DNA of 64,000 bases, from the NCBI RefSeq assembly GCF_001411805.1, contig NZ_CP007212.1, positions 930,001 to 994,000 of the forward strand, written 5' to 3'. Within the stretch, counting starts at the first letter, position 1; each line of letters starts with the position of its first letter. The position numbers and the translations under genes are program-made. This document shows positions 38,251 to 47,038 of the stretch, piece after piece. Source of the stretch: Burkholderia plantarii (GTDB lineage: Bacteria; Pseudomonadota; Gammaproteobacteria; Burkholderiales; Burkholderiaceae). Under the pieces are notes generated by a model. The model had not been told where the DNA came from. It saw nothing but the letters and a program-made list of their open reading frames with translations, and searched no databases.

Positions 38251-38314
38251 GCGGGTAGAATCGGCATCGTGCATGGTTTTTCGCGCACTCCACCCGGTAT
38301 CGCTTACTGCTGAC

Positions 38315-39469
38315 ATGTCTGATTCGTCTTCGTCGTTGTCTTCGTTTTTCCAGGCCTCCGGTGGCCCGCTCGCTTTCGTCGACCTCGAGACGACCGGCGG
38401 CTCCGCGGCCGAACACCGGATTACCGAGATCGGTGTCGTCGAGGTCGGTCCCGACGGCGTCTCGACCTGGAACTCGCTGATCGATCCCCACCAGCCGATC
38501 CCGGCCTTCATCCAGCAGCTGACCGGCATCACCGATGCGATGGTGCGCGGCGCGCCGAGCTTCGCCTCGATCGCGGCCGAGCTTTACGCGCGGCTCGACG
38601 GGCGGCTCTTCATCGCGCACAACGCGAGTTTCGACCGCGGCTTCCTGCGCGCCGAATTCGAGCGCGCCGGCTATGCCTTCAATCCCGACGTGCTCTGCAC
38701 GGTGCGCCTGTCGCGCGCGCTTTTCCCGCGCGAATCGCGCCATGGGCTCGATGCGCTGATCGCACGCCACGCGTTGGTGCCGAACGCGCGTCACCGCGCG
38801 CTGGCCGACGCCGATCTCGTCTGGCAGTTCTGGCGACACCTGCACGACGCGATTCCGGCCGAGCAGCTTGTCGAGCAGATCGCGCAGACGACGCGCCGCT
38901 ACCGGCTGGCGGGCGACCTGACCGAGGACGACCTCGAGCGCGCGCCAGCCGGCTTTGGCGCCTATGCGCTGTTCGGGGAGGGCGACGCGCCGCTCTACGT
39001 CGGGCGCAGCGTTCGGGTGCGCAACCGCCTGCGCGCGCTGCTCACGGGCGAGCGGCGCTCGGCGAGGGAGCGGCGGCTCGCGGAGCAGGTGCGGCGCCTG
39101 GAATGGCGCGAGACCGGCGGCGAACTCGGTGCGATGCTGGCCGAGGCGAACTGGATCGCCGAACTCGCCCCGGCCTTCAACCGCAAAGCCGGCGACGCGC
39201 GGCGCGGCACCGCCGGCGAGCCCTGGCCGTTCGACGGCCCGGTGGCGATCGTCGACGGCGGCGCACCGGCGACATATCACGTGGTCGATCGCTGGCGCTA
39301 TCTGGGCACTGTCGCCGGCATCGAGGCCGCGCGTGCGCTGGCCGCCGCGGCCGGGAGCGACGGCCGGTTCAATGCCACCGTGTTCCGGATTCTGCAGACC
39401 CATCTCGCGCGCGGCGTGCCGACCATCGAGCTTGCATTGCAGGCCCCTGTGCCGGTGGCACCGCAGTAA
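38315..39469 (+). CDS. DnaQ-like 3'-5' exonuclease fused to a GIY-YIG endonuclease domain
   Basis: A 384-residue fusion. The DEDDh exonuclease part (about 18-185) has ExoI FVDLETTG with D23/E25, ExoII HNASFDRGF with D107, and ExoIII HRALADAD with H160/D165. The second half has a UvrC/Cho-like GIY-YIG module starting GAYALFGEGDAPLYVGRS (about 215-232). Related 'exonuclease-Cho' fusions are thought to act in nucleotide excision repair. The start at 38315 follows an in-frame leader of 14 codons that I excluded. Confidence 0.88.
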   Translation: MSDSSSSLSSFFQASGGPLAFVDLETTGGSAAEHRITEIGVVEVGPDGVSTWNSLIDPHQPIPAFIQQLTGITDAMVRGAPSFASIAAELYARLDGRLFIAHNASFDRGFLRAEFERAGYAFNPDVLCTVRLSRALFPRESRHGLDALIARHALVPNARHRALADADLVWQFWRHLHDAIPAEQLVEQIAQTTRRYRLAGDLTEDDLERAPAGFGAYALFGEGDAPLYVGRSVRVRNRLRALLTGERRSARERRLAEQVRRLEWRETGGELGAMLAEANWIAELAPAFNRKAGDARRGTAGEPWPFDGPVAIVDGGAPATYHVVDRWRYLGTVAGIEAARALAAAAGSDGRFNATVFRILQTHLARGVPTIELALQAPVPVAPQ

Positions 39470-39584
39470 GCAAGCGGCGTCCGCTTCGGGTTTACGCGAC
39501 GGCCGCCGCACCGGCGCGTTCGACCTGCACCGCGCGGGCGGTGCCCGACAAGATCGATTCCCCGATTCGATAGCGGGTGTCGCG

Positions 39585-40178
39585 TCAGCCGATCGCGCTG
39601 GCGCCGCCGCCGGCGCAGACATGCGCGAGCGCTGCGTCGAGCGCGGGCGACTGGCTCGAGTCGTAGCGCGTCATCGACTTCCAATCGGCGATGCTGCGCG
39701 CCATGCGCGACTGGCAGTCGGGCGCGTTGCGCAGCGGCGCGACGCGCGTGAGCGCGCCGATCATCGACTGGGTGAGCCGGTCGAACTGCGGGCGCGTGGT
39801 GGTGGCGAGGTCGGGTGGCGTGCCGTCGGGGGCCCGCGTGGCGCGCCACTTCGCGAACAGCGCGTTCTGCATGATCTTGCTCGCCTCGATCTGGTCCGAG
39901 AAAAACGCATGCGCGTAATCGCGATCGACCCCGCTCGCCACCGCGCGGCGTTCGACGTCGGCGAGCAGTTGCGCTTCGCGCGGCTTGTCCTCGATCGGCT
40001 TGTGATTGGCCCACTTCCAGCGGGCCACCGGCTCGGCCAGCGCGATGCGCTGCGAGGCGAGCGCGACGAGGTTGGTGAGCGGGGTGTCGTCGCCGTCGGC
40101 CGAGGCCGGCAGCGGCAGGGCGAGCAGGGCGGCGGCGAGCGACGCAAACGCGAGGGTCGGGCGGATCGGGAGAGTCAT
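39585..40178 (-). CDS. Secreted/periplasmic chorismate mutase (AroQ gamma type)
   Basis: A 197-residue protein with a Sec signal peptide cut after ASA27. The mature all-helical part has LVALASQRIALAEPVARWKW, EDKPREAQLLADV, FFSDQIEASKIMQNALFAKW and a C-terminal Cys pair, as in AroQ-gamma enzymes. It converts chorismate to prephenate outside the cytoplasm, where no complete pathway exists. Secreted chorismate mutases are linked to host interaction in some pathogens; a role here is speculative. Confidence 0.88.
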   Translation of the reverse strand: MTLPIRPTLAFASLAAALLALPLPASADGDDTPLTNLVALASQRIALAEPVARWKWANHKPIEDKPREAQLLADVERRAVASGVDRDYAHAFFSDQIEASKIMQNALFAKWRATRAPDGTPPDLATTTRPQFDRLTQSMIGALTRVAPLRNAPDCQSRMARSIADWKSMTRYDSSQSPALDAALAHVCAGGGASAIG

Positions 40179-40387
40179 GGTGGATCAGCAGGCGCCGGTG
40201 GGGGGGGCCGGGCATAGGGAAAACGAGGAGGATAAACGAATACTCCGCGCACGCGGGCGCCGGAGACGAAGCTTAGCGCGCGCAGCCGACCCGACTCGGG
40301 AGCCTGGTGGCCTGCTGCAGCGGGGAGGGGGGCGGACGCAAGGAGTCGAGCGCGGTGACGCGGTGGTTCGCGACGTTCAGCCGGCCG

Positions 40388-40534
40388 TTACTTCGGCGCG
40401 CCCAGCTTGTGCTGCTCGTCGAAGAACGCACGCACGTGGTCGGGCAGCTCCGCGAGGAACTCGACGGCCACCGGCTCCGGGTCCGGGCTCATCACTTTCT
40501 CGGGAGGTGGCATGCGAGTCGGCTTTTCGTCCAT
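40388..40534 (-). CDS. 48-residue acidic small protein
   Basis: The frame MDEKPTRMPPPEKVMSPDPE ... FFDEQHKLGAPK lies on the minus strand with AAGGAGA seven bases before the ATG at 40534. A second ATG at 40540 is too close to the ribosome-binding site. The sequence is Pro- and acid-rich with a short helix (VEFLAELPDHVRAFFDEQ). Codon use matches the genome, so I consider it real. Function is unknown. Confidence 0.6.
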   Translation of the reverse strand: MDEKPTRMPPPEKVMSPDPEPVAVEFLAELPDHVRAFFDEQHKLGAPK

Positions 40535-40836
40535 GATCATTCTCCTTGCGGTGTATCGATTATCAGCCGCCTATCTTCAATTTTTCCAGCAGGGAATCGT
40601 TTCAATTTGTCGATGTTGCTTAAACCGCACAGCTGGGCGGTTTTTGTCGTGGCTGGCCGGATCGGCGGCGCGCGGAAAATGGATGCGCACGCACCTTTCT
40701 CGCCGGGGGGGGCATTCGTCCGACGTGTGCGGGGAGCGGAAGGGCGGGAGAGGGGGAGGCGGTGCCGCGGCGGCCGCGGCGGCGAGCGGCCCGGCGTGCC
40801 GCTTCGGGCGGGCGCCGGGCCGCGATCGGCGCGCAG

Positions 40837-41088
40837 TCAGGCGCGCCGGAACAGCCGGATGATGAACAGCAGGATGACCGCGCCGATTACAGCGACGATG
40901 ATCGACGCGAAGAAGCCGCTGCCGATCGTGATGCCGAGCACGCCCGCGAGCCAGCCGCCGATGATGGCGCCGACGATGCCGACGATGATGTCGACGATCA
41001 GGCCGAAGCCGCCGCCCTTCACGAGCAGGCCGGCCAGCCAGCCGGCGATGGCGCCGATGATGAGCCACATAATCAAGCCATGAGCCAT
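40837..41088 (-). CDS. GlsB/YeaQ/YmgE family stress-associated membrane protein
   Basis: An 83-residue hydrophobic protein with three predicted helices and glycine-rich turns (LIIGAIAGWLAGLLVKGGGFG, then IVGAIIGGWLAGVLGI). This family was once called transglycosylase-associated and is often stress-induced. GGAGAGAACC precedes the ATG at 41088, which decides the start over a longer in-frame reading to 41187. Confidence 0.88.
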   Translation of the reverse strand: MAHGLIMWLIIGAIAGWLAGLLVKGGGFGLIVDIIVGIVGAIIGGWLAGVLGITIGSGFFASIIVAVIGAVILLFIIRLFRRA

Positions 41089-41374
41089 GGTGGTTCTCTC
41101 CAGGTTGGGTTGCTGCGTAACGAACCGGCCGTGGGCATCGAGATGCGCATCGACAGGGCGAACTGTCCGCCCCGGCCCGGTGCCCACGCAATGTACTGCA
41201 ATAGCCGGGTCAGGAGCGTTAAGTAATGTTAGGCAGCGCCGGAGTGCTTTTCCAATGGTTTTCTCGGGCCGGCAGGCATGACGTCGCGGAGCTTTCGCGG
41301 GGCTTTCCGGCGGCGCGCCGAAAAGACGGAGGAGGAGCAGCGAGAGGAGCGACAGGAAAGCCGCCGATGCTGCA

Positions 41375-41413
41375 AAGCAAAAAGCCCGATCACGAGGATC
41401 GGGCTTTTTGCTT
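41375..41413 (-). terminator. Terminator of tRNA-Thr(CGT)
   Basis: A perfect 17-bp stem (41375-41391 with 41397-41413) around ACGAG with A and T runs on both sides lies directly after the tRNA on the minus strand. Confidence 0.9.
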
Positions 41414-41421
41414 GATTCGGA

Positions 41422-41497
41422 TGGTGCCGGAGATAGGAGTCGAACCTACGACCTTCGCATTACGAATGCGCTGCTCTACCAACTGAGCTACACCGGC
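41422..41497 (-). tRNA. tRNA-Thr (anticodon CGT)
   Basis: A 76-nt tRNA with encoded CCA; the anticodon CGT (acg at 41462-41464 on the plus strand) reads ACG. The acceptor stem GCCGGTG/CTCCGGC contains one T-T mismatch at the sixth pair. D and T arms are regular. Confidence 0.96.
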
Positions 41498-41511
41498 AAC
41501 AAAGAAATGAA

Positions 41512-41541
41512 ATTATAGGGTGATTTCTGCGAAGCTGGCAA
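41512..41541 (-). promoter_or_regulatory. Promoter of tRNA-Thr(CGT)
   Basis: On the minus strand TTGCCA (41541-41536) and TATAAT (41517-41512) are separated by 18 bases, just upstream of the tRNA. Confidence 0.7.
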
Positions 41542-41732
41542 TAGGTCCGGCGAAAAAATTTCAAGCATTCGCGCCGACCCGACCGGCTCCGCATCCTCGA
41601 CGACCGTTGCCGATCATCTGTCCCCGCGTCTTTCAACGGCCCGAATTCTACGATGAAAAACACGGGGGAGGAAGGCCTTTCTCGCCGTCGCGGGGACTTT
41701 CTTGCGGCGCCGCCGCAACGGCCGCGCGGGCT

Positions 41733-42752
41733 TTACTTCGCGGCCGCTTCCTGGTGATAGCGTGCGACGCGTTCGACCTCGTTCTTCGAGCCGAGGATCA
41801 CCGGCACGCGCTGGTGCAGGCCGGTCGGCTGCACCTCGAGGATGCGCTCGGTGCCGGTCGACGCGGCGCCGCCCGCCTGCTCGACGATGAACGACATCGG
41901 GTTGGCCTCGTACATCAGGCGCAGCTTGCCGGGGCGATCGGGGGTGCGCGCGTCGGCCGGATACATGAACACGCCGCCGCGGTTCAGGATGCGGTGGACG
42001 TCGGCCACCATCGAGGCGATCCAGCGCATGTTGAAGTTCTCGCCGCGCGGGCCGTCGACGCCGGCGTTCAGCTCGTCGACATAGCGCTTGACCGGCTCGT
42101 ACCAGTGGCGCGCGTTCGAGGCGTTGATCGCGTATTCGCGCGTGTCGGCCGGAATCTGCATGTTGCTCTGCGTCAGCACCCACGAGCCGAGTTCGCGATC
42201 GAGCGTGAAGCAGTTCACGCCGTGGCCGGTGGTCAGCACCAGCACCGTCTGCGGGCCGTACACGGCGTAGCCGGCGGCCACCTGCTTCACGCCCGGCTGC
42301 AGGAACGACTGTTCGGTGGCCTGCTGGCCGTCCGGGCAGCGCAGCACGGAGAAGATCGTGCCGATCGAGACGTTCACGTCGATGTTCGACGAACCGTCGA
42401 GCGGATCGAACACCAGCAGGTATTCGCCGCGCGGGTAGTTCTCGGGGATCGGGAAGAACGTTTCCATTTCCTCCGAGGCCATCGCGGCGAGGTTGCCGCC
42501 CCATTCGTTCGCGTCGAGCAGGATTTCGTTCGACAGGATGTCGAGCTTCTTCTGCACTTCGCCCTGCACGTTCTCGCTGCCGGCCGTGCCAAGCGCATCG
42601 CCGAGCGCGCCCTTCGAGACGTGGAAGCTGATTGCCTTGCAGGCGCGCGCGACGACTTCGATCAGCAGGCGCAGGTCGGCGGGAAGGTTGTGGTTCTCGC
42701 GTTGTTGCTCGATCAGATACTTCGACAGCGTGGTACGTCGGGAAAGGGACAT
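41733..42752 (-). CDS. fbp: Fructose-1,6-bisphosphatase class I
   Basis: Gluconeogenic phosphatase giving fructose 6-phosphate; it complements the glucose/Entner-Doudoroff genes elsewhere in the window. The 339-residue protein has the metal-binding [20 protein letters not shown], the substrate-binding [20 protein letters not shown] and the N-terminal [15 protein letters not shown]. An AT-rich patch at 42775-42800 probably holds the promoter. Confidence 0.97.
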   Translation of the reverse strand: MSLSRRTTLSKYLIEQQRENHNLPADLRLLIEVVARACKAISFHVSKGALGDALGTAGSENVQGEVQKKLDILSNEILLDANEWGGNLAAMASEEMETFFPIPENYPRGEYLLVFDPLDGSSNIDVNVSIGTIFSVLRCPDGQQATEQSFLQPGVKQVAAGYAVYGPQTVLVLTTGHGVNCFTLDRELGSWVLTQSNMQIPADTREYAINASNARHWYEPVKRYVDELNAGVDGPRGENFNMRWIASMVADVHRILNRGGVFMYPADARTPDRPGKLRLMYEANPMSFIVEQAGGAASTGTERILEVQPTGLHQRVPVILGSKNEVERVARYHQEAAAK

Positions 42753-43160
42753 GCTGAGCTCCGGGAGGCAGGAAAATATCTGTTTTTTGCAATTTTACCC
42801 GCGCTGCCCTGACGCACCGCCGCCTTTTTGTTCCGGATCACGGGCGCGCGCGTCACGGCGCGGTCGCGCCAGCCCGATTTCGGGCCGCGATGCGGCGCCG
42901 GCCGCGCACATGGTACGCACGAAATCGGCGAGGCAGGGACGGCCGCGAGAAGGCCGGCGGCGCATTCGAATGGGGGCCGGCCGCCCGCCGGTGGGCCGAT
43001 CGGGACCGCGGGCTGCGCGATCGCGAGCGGGCGCTGGCCGGTGCGGCGCCCGGTTGAGCGCGCGGCGGCCCGTGGCCCGCGATCATGAAAAAACGGCCGG
43101 CGCCGCGTGAGCGGGCCGGCCGTTTCAGCGGCTTGGGTTTGCCTGGATCGTCCGGCGCGC
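42753..43160. other. fbp-pepN intergenic region with pepN terminator
   Basis: The 408-base gap holds the AT-rich fbp leader (42775-42800), a very GC-rich gene-free stretch, and at 43091-43125 an AAACGGCCGGC/GCCGGCCGTTT stem followed by TTTTTT on the minus strand, the pepN terminator. Confidence 0.65.
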
Positions 43161-45863
43161 TTACGCCAGCGCTTTCCCGACGATCTCGCGAACGTCGCGC
43201 GACTTCGCGCCGGCCGCGACGCGTTCAAGCGCGGCGCGCATCGGCTCGCGCAGCGCCGGCGTGAAGCGCCGCCAGTTTTCGAGCGAACGCGACAGCCGCG
43301 CGGCGACCTGCGGGTTGATCGCGTCGAGCGCCAGCACTTGATCGGCCCAGAACGCGTAGCCGGAGCCGTCGGCGGCGTGGAACTGCGCCGGATTCGCGGC
43401 GCAGAAGCCGAAGATCAGCGAGCGCGCGCGGTTCGGATTCTTCAGGTTGAAGGCCGGGTGCGAGAGCAGTTCGCGCACCGTGTCGAGCGTCGGATGGTCG
43501 GCCGTGCCACGCCGCGTGGCCTGCATCGAGAACCACTTGTCGATCACCAGCGCCTCCTTCTCGAAGCGCGCGTAGAAGTCGGCGAGCGCCTTGCGCGCCG
43601 GCGCCTCGGCCGCGTCCGAGGCGGCCGAGGCCGACAGCAGCGCGCCGAGCGCGGCGGCGCGGTCGGTCATGTTGTCGGCCACGTCGTATTGGGCGGTGGC
43701 GAGGCGCACGGCTTCGGCCGGCTCGTCGAGTTCGGCGAGGTAGGCGAGCGCGAGATTCTTCAGCGCGCGATGGCCGGCGTCCTCGGGCGTCGGCGCGTAG
43801 GCGCCCGGGGTGCGGTGCCGTTCGTGGATCGCGAGCCAGTCGGCGCGCAGCGCGGCGGCCAGCCGGCCGCGCACGAACTGGCGCGCGCGGTGGACCGCGG
43901 CCGGGTTCGCCTCGCGCATCTGGTCGGCCAGATAGGCCTCGGACGGCATCGTCAGCGCCAGCTCGCGGAACGCCGGCGACAGCGAATCGTCCACCAGCAC
44001 GCGGTGGAATGCATTGACGAACGCGTCGTCGAGCGTCAGCTCGCCGTCCGCGGCGGCCGTGTCGGCGAGCGTCAGCAGCGCGCGCGTGGCGAGCCGCTGG
44101 CCCGCCTCCCAGCGGTTGAACGGATCGCTGTCGTGCGCGAGCAGGAACGCGAGCTGGTCCTCGCGATAGTCGTAGTCGACGATCACCGGCGCCGAGAAGT
44201 TGCGCAGCAGCGACGGCAGCGGCTCGGCCGCGACGTCGACGAAGGTATAGCTGGCCTGCGTCCCGGTCAGCTCGAGCACGCGCGTGGTGGCGCCGGCCTC
44301 GGCCTCGCCGTCCAGGCGCAGCGGCAGGTCCTGGCCGTCGGGGCCGATCAGGCCGATCGCGAACGGGATCAGCAGCGGGCCCTGCTGGGTCTCGCGCGCG
44401 GCCGGCGAACCCTCGCCGTAAGCCTGGCTCAGCGTGACCGTGTAGCGTTTCGCCGCCGCGTCGTAGGCGGTCTTCACGGCCACGCGCGGCGTGCCGGCCT
44501 GGCTGTACCAGCGCTCGAACTGCGCGAGATCGCGGCCGTTCGCGTCGGCCATCGCGTGGCGGAAGTCGTCGCAGGTCACGGCCTGGCCGTCGTGGCGCTT
44601 GAAATAGAGATCCATGCCGCGCCGGAAGCCGTCGCGGCCGAGCAGCGTCTGGTACATCCGCACGACTTCCGAGCCCTTCTCGTAGACCGTCATCGTGTAG
44701 AAGTTGTTGATCTCGACGTAGCTCTCGGGGCGCACCGGGTGCGCCATCGGGCCGGCGTCCTCGGCGAACTGCAACTGGCGCAGCACGCGCACGTCCTCGA
44801 TGCGCTTGACGGCGCGCGCGCCCGCGTCGTCGCCTTCGCCGGCCGCCATGTCGGCCGAGAATTCCTGGTCGCGGAACACCGTCAGCCCTTCCTTCAGGCT
44901 CAGCTGGAACCAGTCGCGGCAGGTCACGCGGTTGCCGGTCCAGTTATGGAAATACTCGTGGCCGACCACTGCCTCGATATTCGAGAAATCGACGTCGGTG
45001 GCCGTTTCCGGGTTCGCCAGCACGTACTTCGTGTTGAAGATGTTGAGCCCCTTGTTCTCCATCGCGCCCATGTTGAAGTCGCTGACGGCGACGATCATGA
45101 AGCGGTCGAGATCGAGCTCGAGGCCGAAGCGCTTTTCGTCCCAGCGGATCGAGTGGATCAGCGAATCCATCGCGTGGCGCGTCTTGTCGAGGTCGGCGGG
45201 TTCGACCCATACCTGCAGCAGCTTGCTCGCGCCGGAGCCGGTGGTGATGGTCTCCTCGATCGAGACCAGCTTGCCCGCGACCAGGGCGAACAGGTAGCTC
45301 GGCTTGCGAAACGGGTCCTCCCACTTCGCGAAGTGGCGGCCATCGGGCAGCAGGCCGGAATCGACGAGGTTGCCGTTCGACAGCAGCACCGGGCAAGCCT
45401 CGCGGTCGGCGCGCAGCGTGACCGTGTAGGTCGACATCACGTCGGGCCGGTCGAGGAAATAGGTGATGTGGCGAAAGCCTTCCGCTTCGCACTGCGTAAA
45501 GAAATTGCCACCCGACACGTAGAGGCCGGACAGCGTGGTGTTGGCGGCCGGCGCGCAGGCGCTGTCGATCACGAGCTCGAACGCGTCGGGCACGTTCTCG
45601 ACGCTCAGGCCGTGTTCGTGCGCGCGCACCGCCGCGGCCGGCTGGCCGTTGATTTGCGCCGCGATGAATTCGAGCGACTCGCCGAGCAGTTCGAGATGCG
45701 GCGCGGGCGCGGCGTCGGGGTTGCGGCGCAGGCGCATCGTGTTGCGCACGACCGTGCGCTCGGGCACCAGATCGAATTCGAGGGCGACGCTGTCGATGAG
45801 GAACGCGGGCGGGGTGTAGTCGGCGCGGCGGATCACGGTGGAAGGGGCGGCGGTATCGGACAT
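43161..45863 (-). CDS. pepN: Aminopeptidase N
   Basis: A 900-residue M1-family zinc metallopeptidase of the cytoplasm. The exopeptidase motif FNMGAMENKGLN and the zinc motif VVGHEYFHNWTGNRVTCRDW followed by LKEGLTVFRDQEF are intact. The start at 45863 (MSDTAAPSTVIRRADYTPPA) was preferred over a frame 25 codons longer with no family resemblance. It stands alone with its own terminator. Confidence 0.97.
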   Translation of the reverse strand: MSDTAAPSTVIRRADYTPPAFLIDSVALEFDLVPERTVVRNTMRLRRNPDAAPAPHLELLGESLEFIAAQINGQPAAAVRAHEHGLSVENVPDAFELVIDSACAPAANTTLSGLYVSGGNFFTQCEAEGFRHITYFLDRPDVMSTYTVTLRADREACPVLLSNGNLVDSGLLPDGRHFAKWEDPFRKPSYLFALVAGKLVSIEETITTGSGASKLLQVWVEPADLDKTRHAMDSLIHSIRWDEKRFGLELDLDRFMIVAVSDFNMGAMENKGLNIFNTKYVLANPETATDVDFSNIEAVVGHEYFHNWTGNRVTCRDWFQLSLKEGLTVFRDQEFSADMAAGEGDDAGARAVKRIEDVRVLRQLQFAEDAGPMAHPVRPESYVEINNFYTMTVYEKGSEVVRMYQTLLGRDGFRRGMDLYFKRHDGQAVTCDDFRHAMADANGRDLAQFERWYSQAGTPRVAVKTAYDAAAKRYTVTLSQAYGEGSPAARETQQGPLLIPFAIGLIGPDGQDLPLRLDGEAEAGATTRVLELTGTQASYTFVDVAAEPLPSLLRNFSAPVIVDYDYREDQLAFLLAHDSDPFNRWEAGQRLATRALLTLADTAAADGELTLDDAFVNAFHRVLVDDSLSPAFRELALTMPSEAYLADQMREANPAAVHRARQFVRGRLAAALRADWLAIHERHRTPGAYAPTPEDAGHRALKNLALAYLAELDEPAEAVRLATAQYDVADNMTDRAAALGALLSASAASDAAEAPARKALADFYARFEKEALVIDKWFSMQATRRGTADHPTLDTVRELLSHPAFNLKNPNRARSLIFGFCAANPAQFHAADGSGYAFWADQVLALDAINPQVAARLSRSLENWRRFTPALREPMRAALERVAAGAKSRDVREIVGKALA

Positions 45864-46101
45864 GTCGGTCGGTCGGTGATGAGTTCGTGAGCCCGTTCGT
45901 GGCGGGCGGCGTGGGTCCATTGTACAAAGGCTTGGCAAGTCGCGCGGACCGAACTTTCGGACCTGCCGGCGGTCTGCCTAGTGGTTGCGGAGCGCGGCGC
46001 GCAGCGTATGATCGCGAGGCGCCCGCCGGGGTGTCGGCGGCGTTCCGGCACTACCCGGGCAACAGCCGGGGCATACAGAAAGGGAATCGAGGAAGAGGAT
46101 C

Positions 46102-46812
46102 ATGAAAGCGAATCGAATGTTCCGCGCCGCCACGTGGCTCGCGGCTGCCTGCGTCGTGCTGCTGTCGGGGTGCGCGAGCTACGTGAACACGCAGGTCACG
46201 GCATTTTCCGACTGGAGCGGCAGCGACGCGACGCGCACCTACGCGTTCACGCGCGCGCCCGACGAGCAGAACAGCCTGGAACAGGCGACCTACGAGCAGA
46301 TCGTGGCGAACGAGCTGTCCACGCTGTCGTTCCGCCGTGTGCCGCAGGCCGACGCGCGCTATCTGGTCAAGTTGACCTACGGCGTCAAGGGCGACCTGGT
46401 GTCGGTGCCGCAGCCAGTCTACTACGATCCGTGGTTCGGCCCGGGGCCATACTGGCGCGGTGGCCCGTGGGGGCCGTTCGGGCCGTGGGGCGGCCCGTTC
46501 CCGGCCGGCTACGTGAACCAGACCTATCAGGTCTATCAACGCACGCTGAACCTGCGCATCACCGAGCGGACGACCGGGCGCGAGGTCTATAACGTCAGCG
46601 CGCGCAATACCGGCAGCGGCGATTCGCTTGTCGCGGCGATGCCGTACCTGGCGCGTTCGGCGCTGGCCGATTTCCCGCTCGGCAACGGCGCGACGCGCGT
46701 CGTGCGGCTGCCGGTGGCGCGCAGCGGCGGGGCTGCGGCGCCTGCGTCGAATGAGCGCGCGGTGCCGGCGGCGCCGGCTTCGGCTGCGCCGGCCGCGGCC
46801 GGCGCGCACTAG
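46102..46812 (+). CDS. DUF4136-domain lipoprotein
   Basis: A 236-residue envelope lipoprotein with lipobox VLLSGC (Cys24). The N-terminal domain (YVNTQVTAFSDWSGSDATRT) is typical of DUF4136. A Gly/Pro/Trp-rich loop (GPGPYWRGGPWGPFGPWGG) interrupts it, then LNLRITERTTGREVYNVSAR. The last 30 residues are Ala/Pro low complexity. Function is unknown. Confidence 0.85.
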   Translation: MKANRMFRAATWLAAACVVLLSGCASYVNTQVTAFSDWSGSDATRTYAFTRAPDEQNSLEQATYEQIVANELSTLSFRRVPQADARYLVKLTYGVKGDLVSVPQPVYYDPWFGPGPYWRGGPWGPFGPWGGPFPAGYVNQTYQVYQRTLNLRITERTTGREVYNVSARNTGSGDSLVAAMPYLARSALADFPLGNGATRVVRLPVARSGGAAAPASNERAVPAAPASAAPAAAGAH

Positions 46813-46926
46813 AGTCGGACATGGCCGGTCCGGCCCGGTAGCGACGGAGGTTGTCGCCGGGGCGGGCCGGAAGCGCCGCCGCCCCCGCGCGGGTGGCGGC
46901 AAATGAATGAAAGGTCCGAGCGAATG

Positions 46927-46962
46927 AAAGGCCCGGTGCGATGTTTCGCATCGGGCCTTTTT
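46927..46962. terminator. Terminator between the lipoprotein gene and guaD
   Basis: The 15-base arms 46927-46941 and 46946-46960 pair with one G-T wobble around TGTT. T runs flank the plus side and A runs the other, so it may serve both convergent transcripts. Confidence 0.85.
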
Positions 46963-47038
46963 CACATCCGGCCGGCGGTCTGGGCCCGGAGGCCGTGCCG
47001 GCGGGGTGGATGCCGTCGCGGTGCCGTCGAGCCGCCGT

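Noticed and set aside
43107..45890. A 900-codon frame antisense to pepN
   Set aside because: The composition is typical of a GC shadow (Arg, Gly, Ala, His) and the opposite strand encodes a clear aminopeptidase N.
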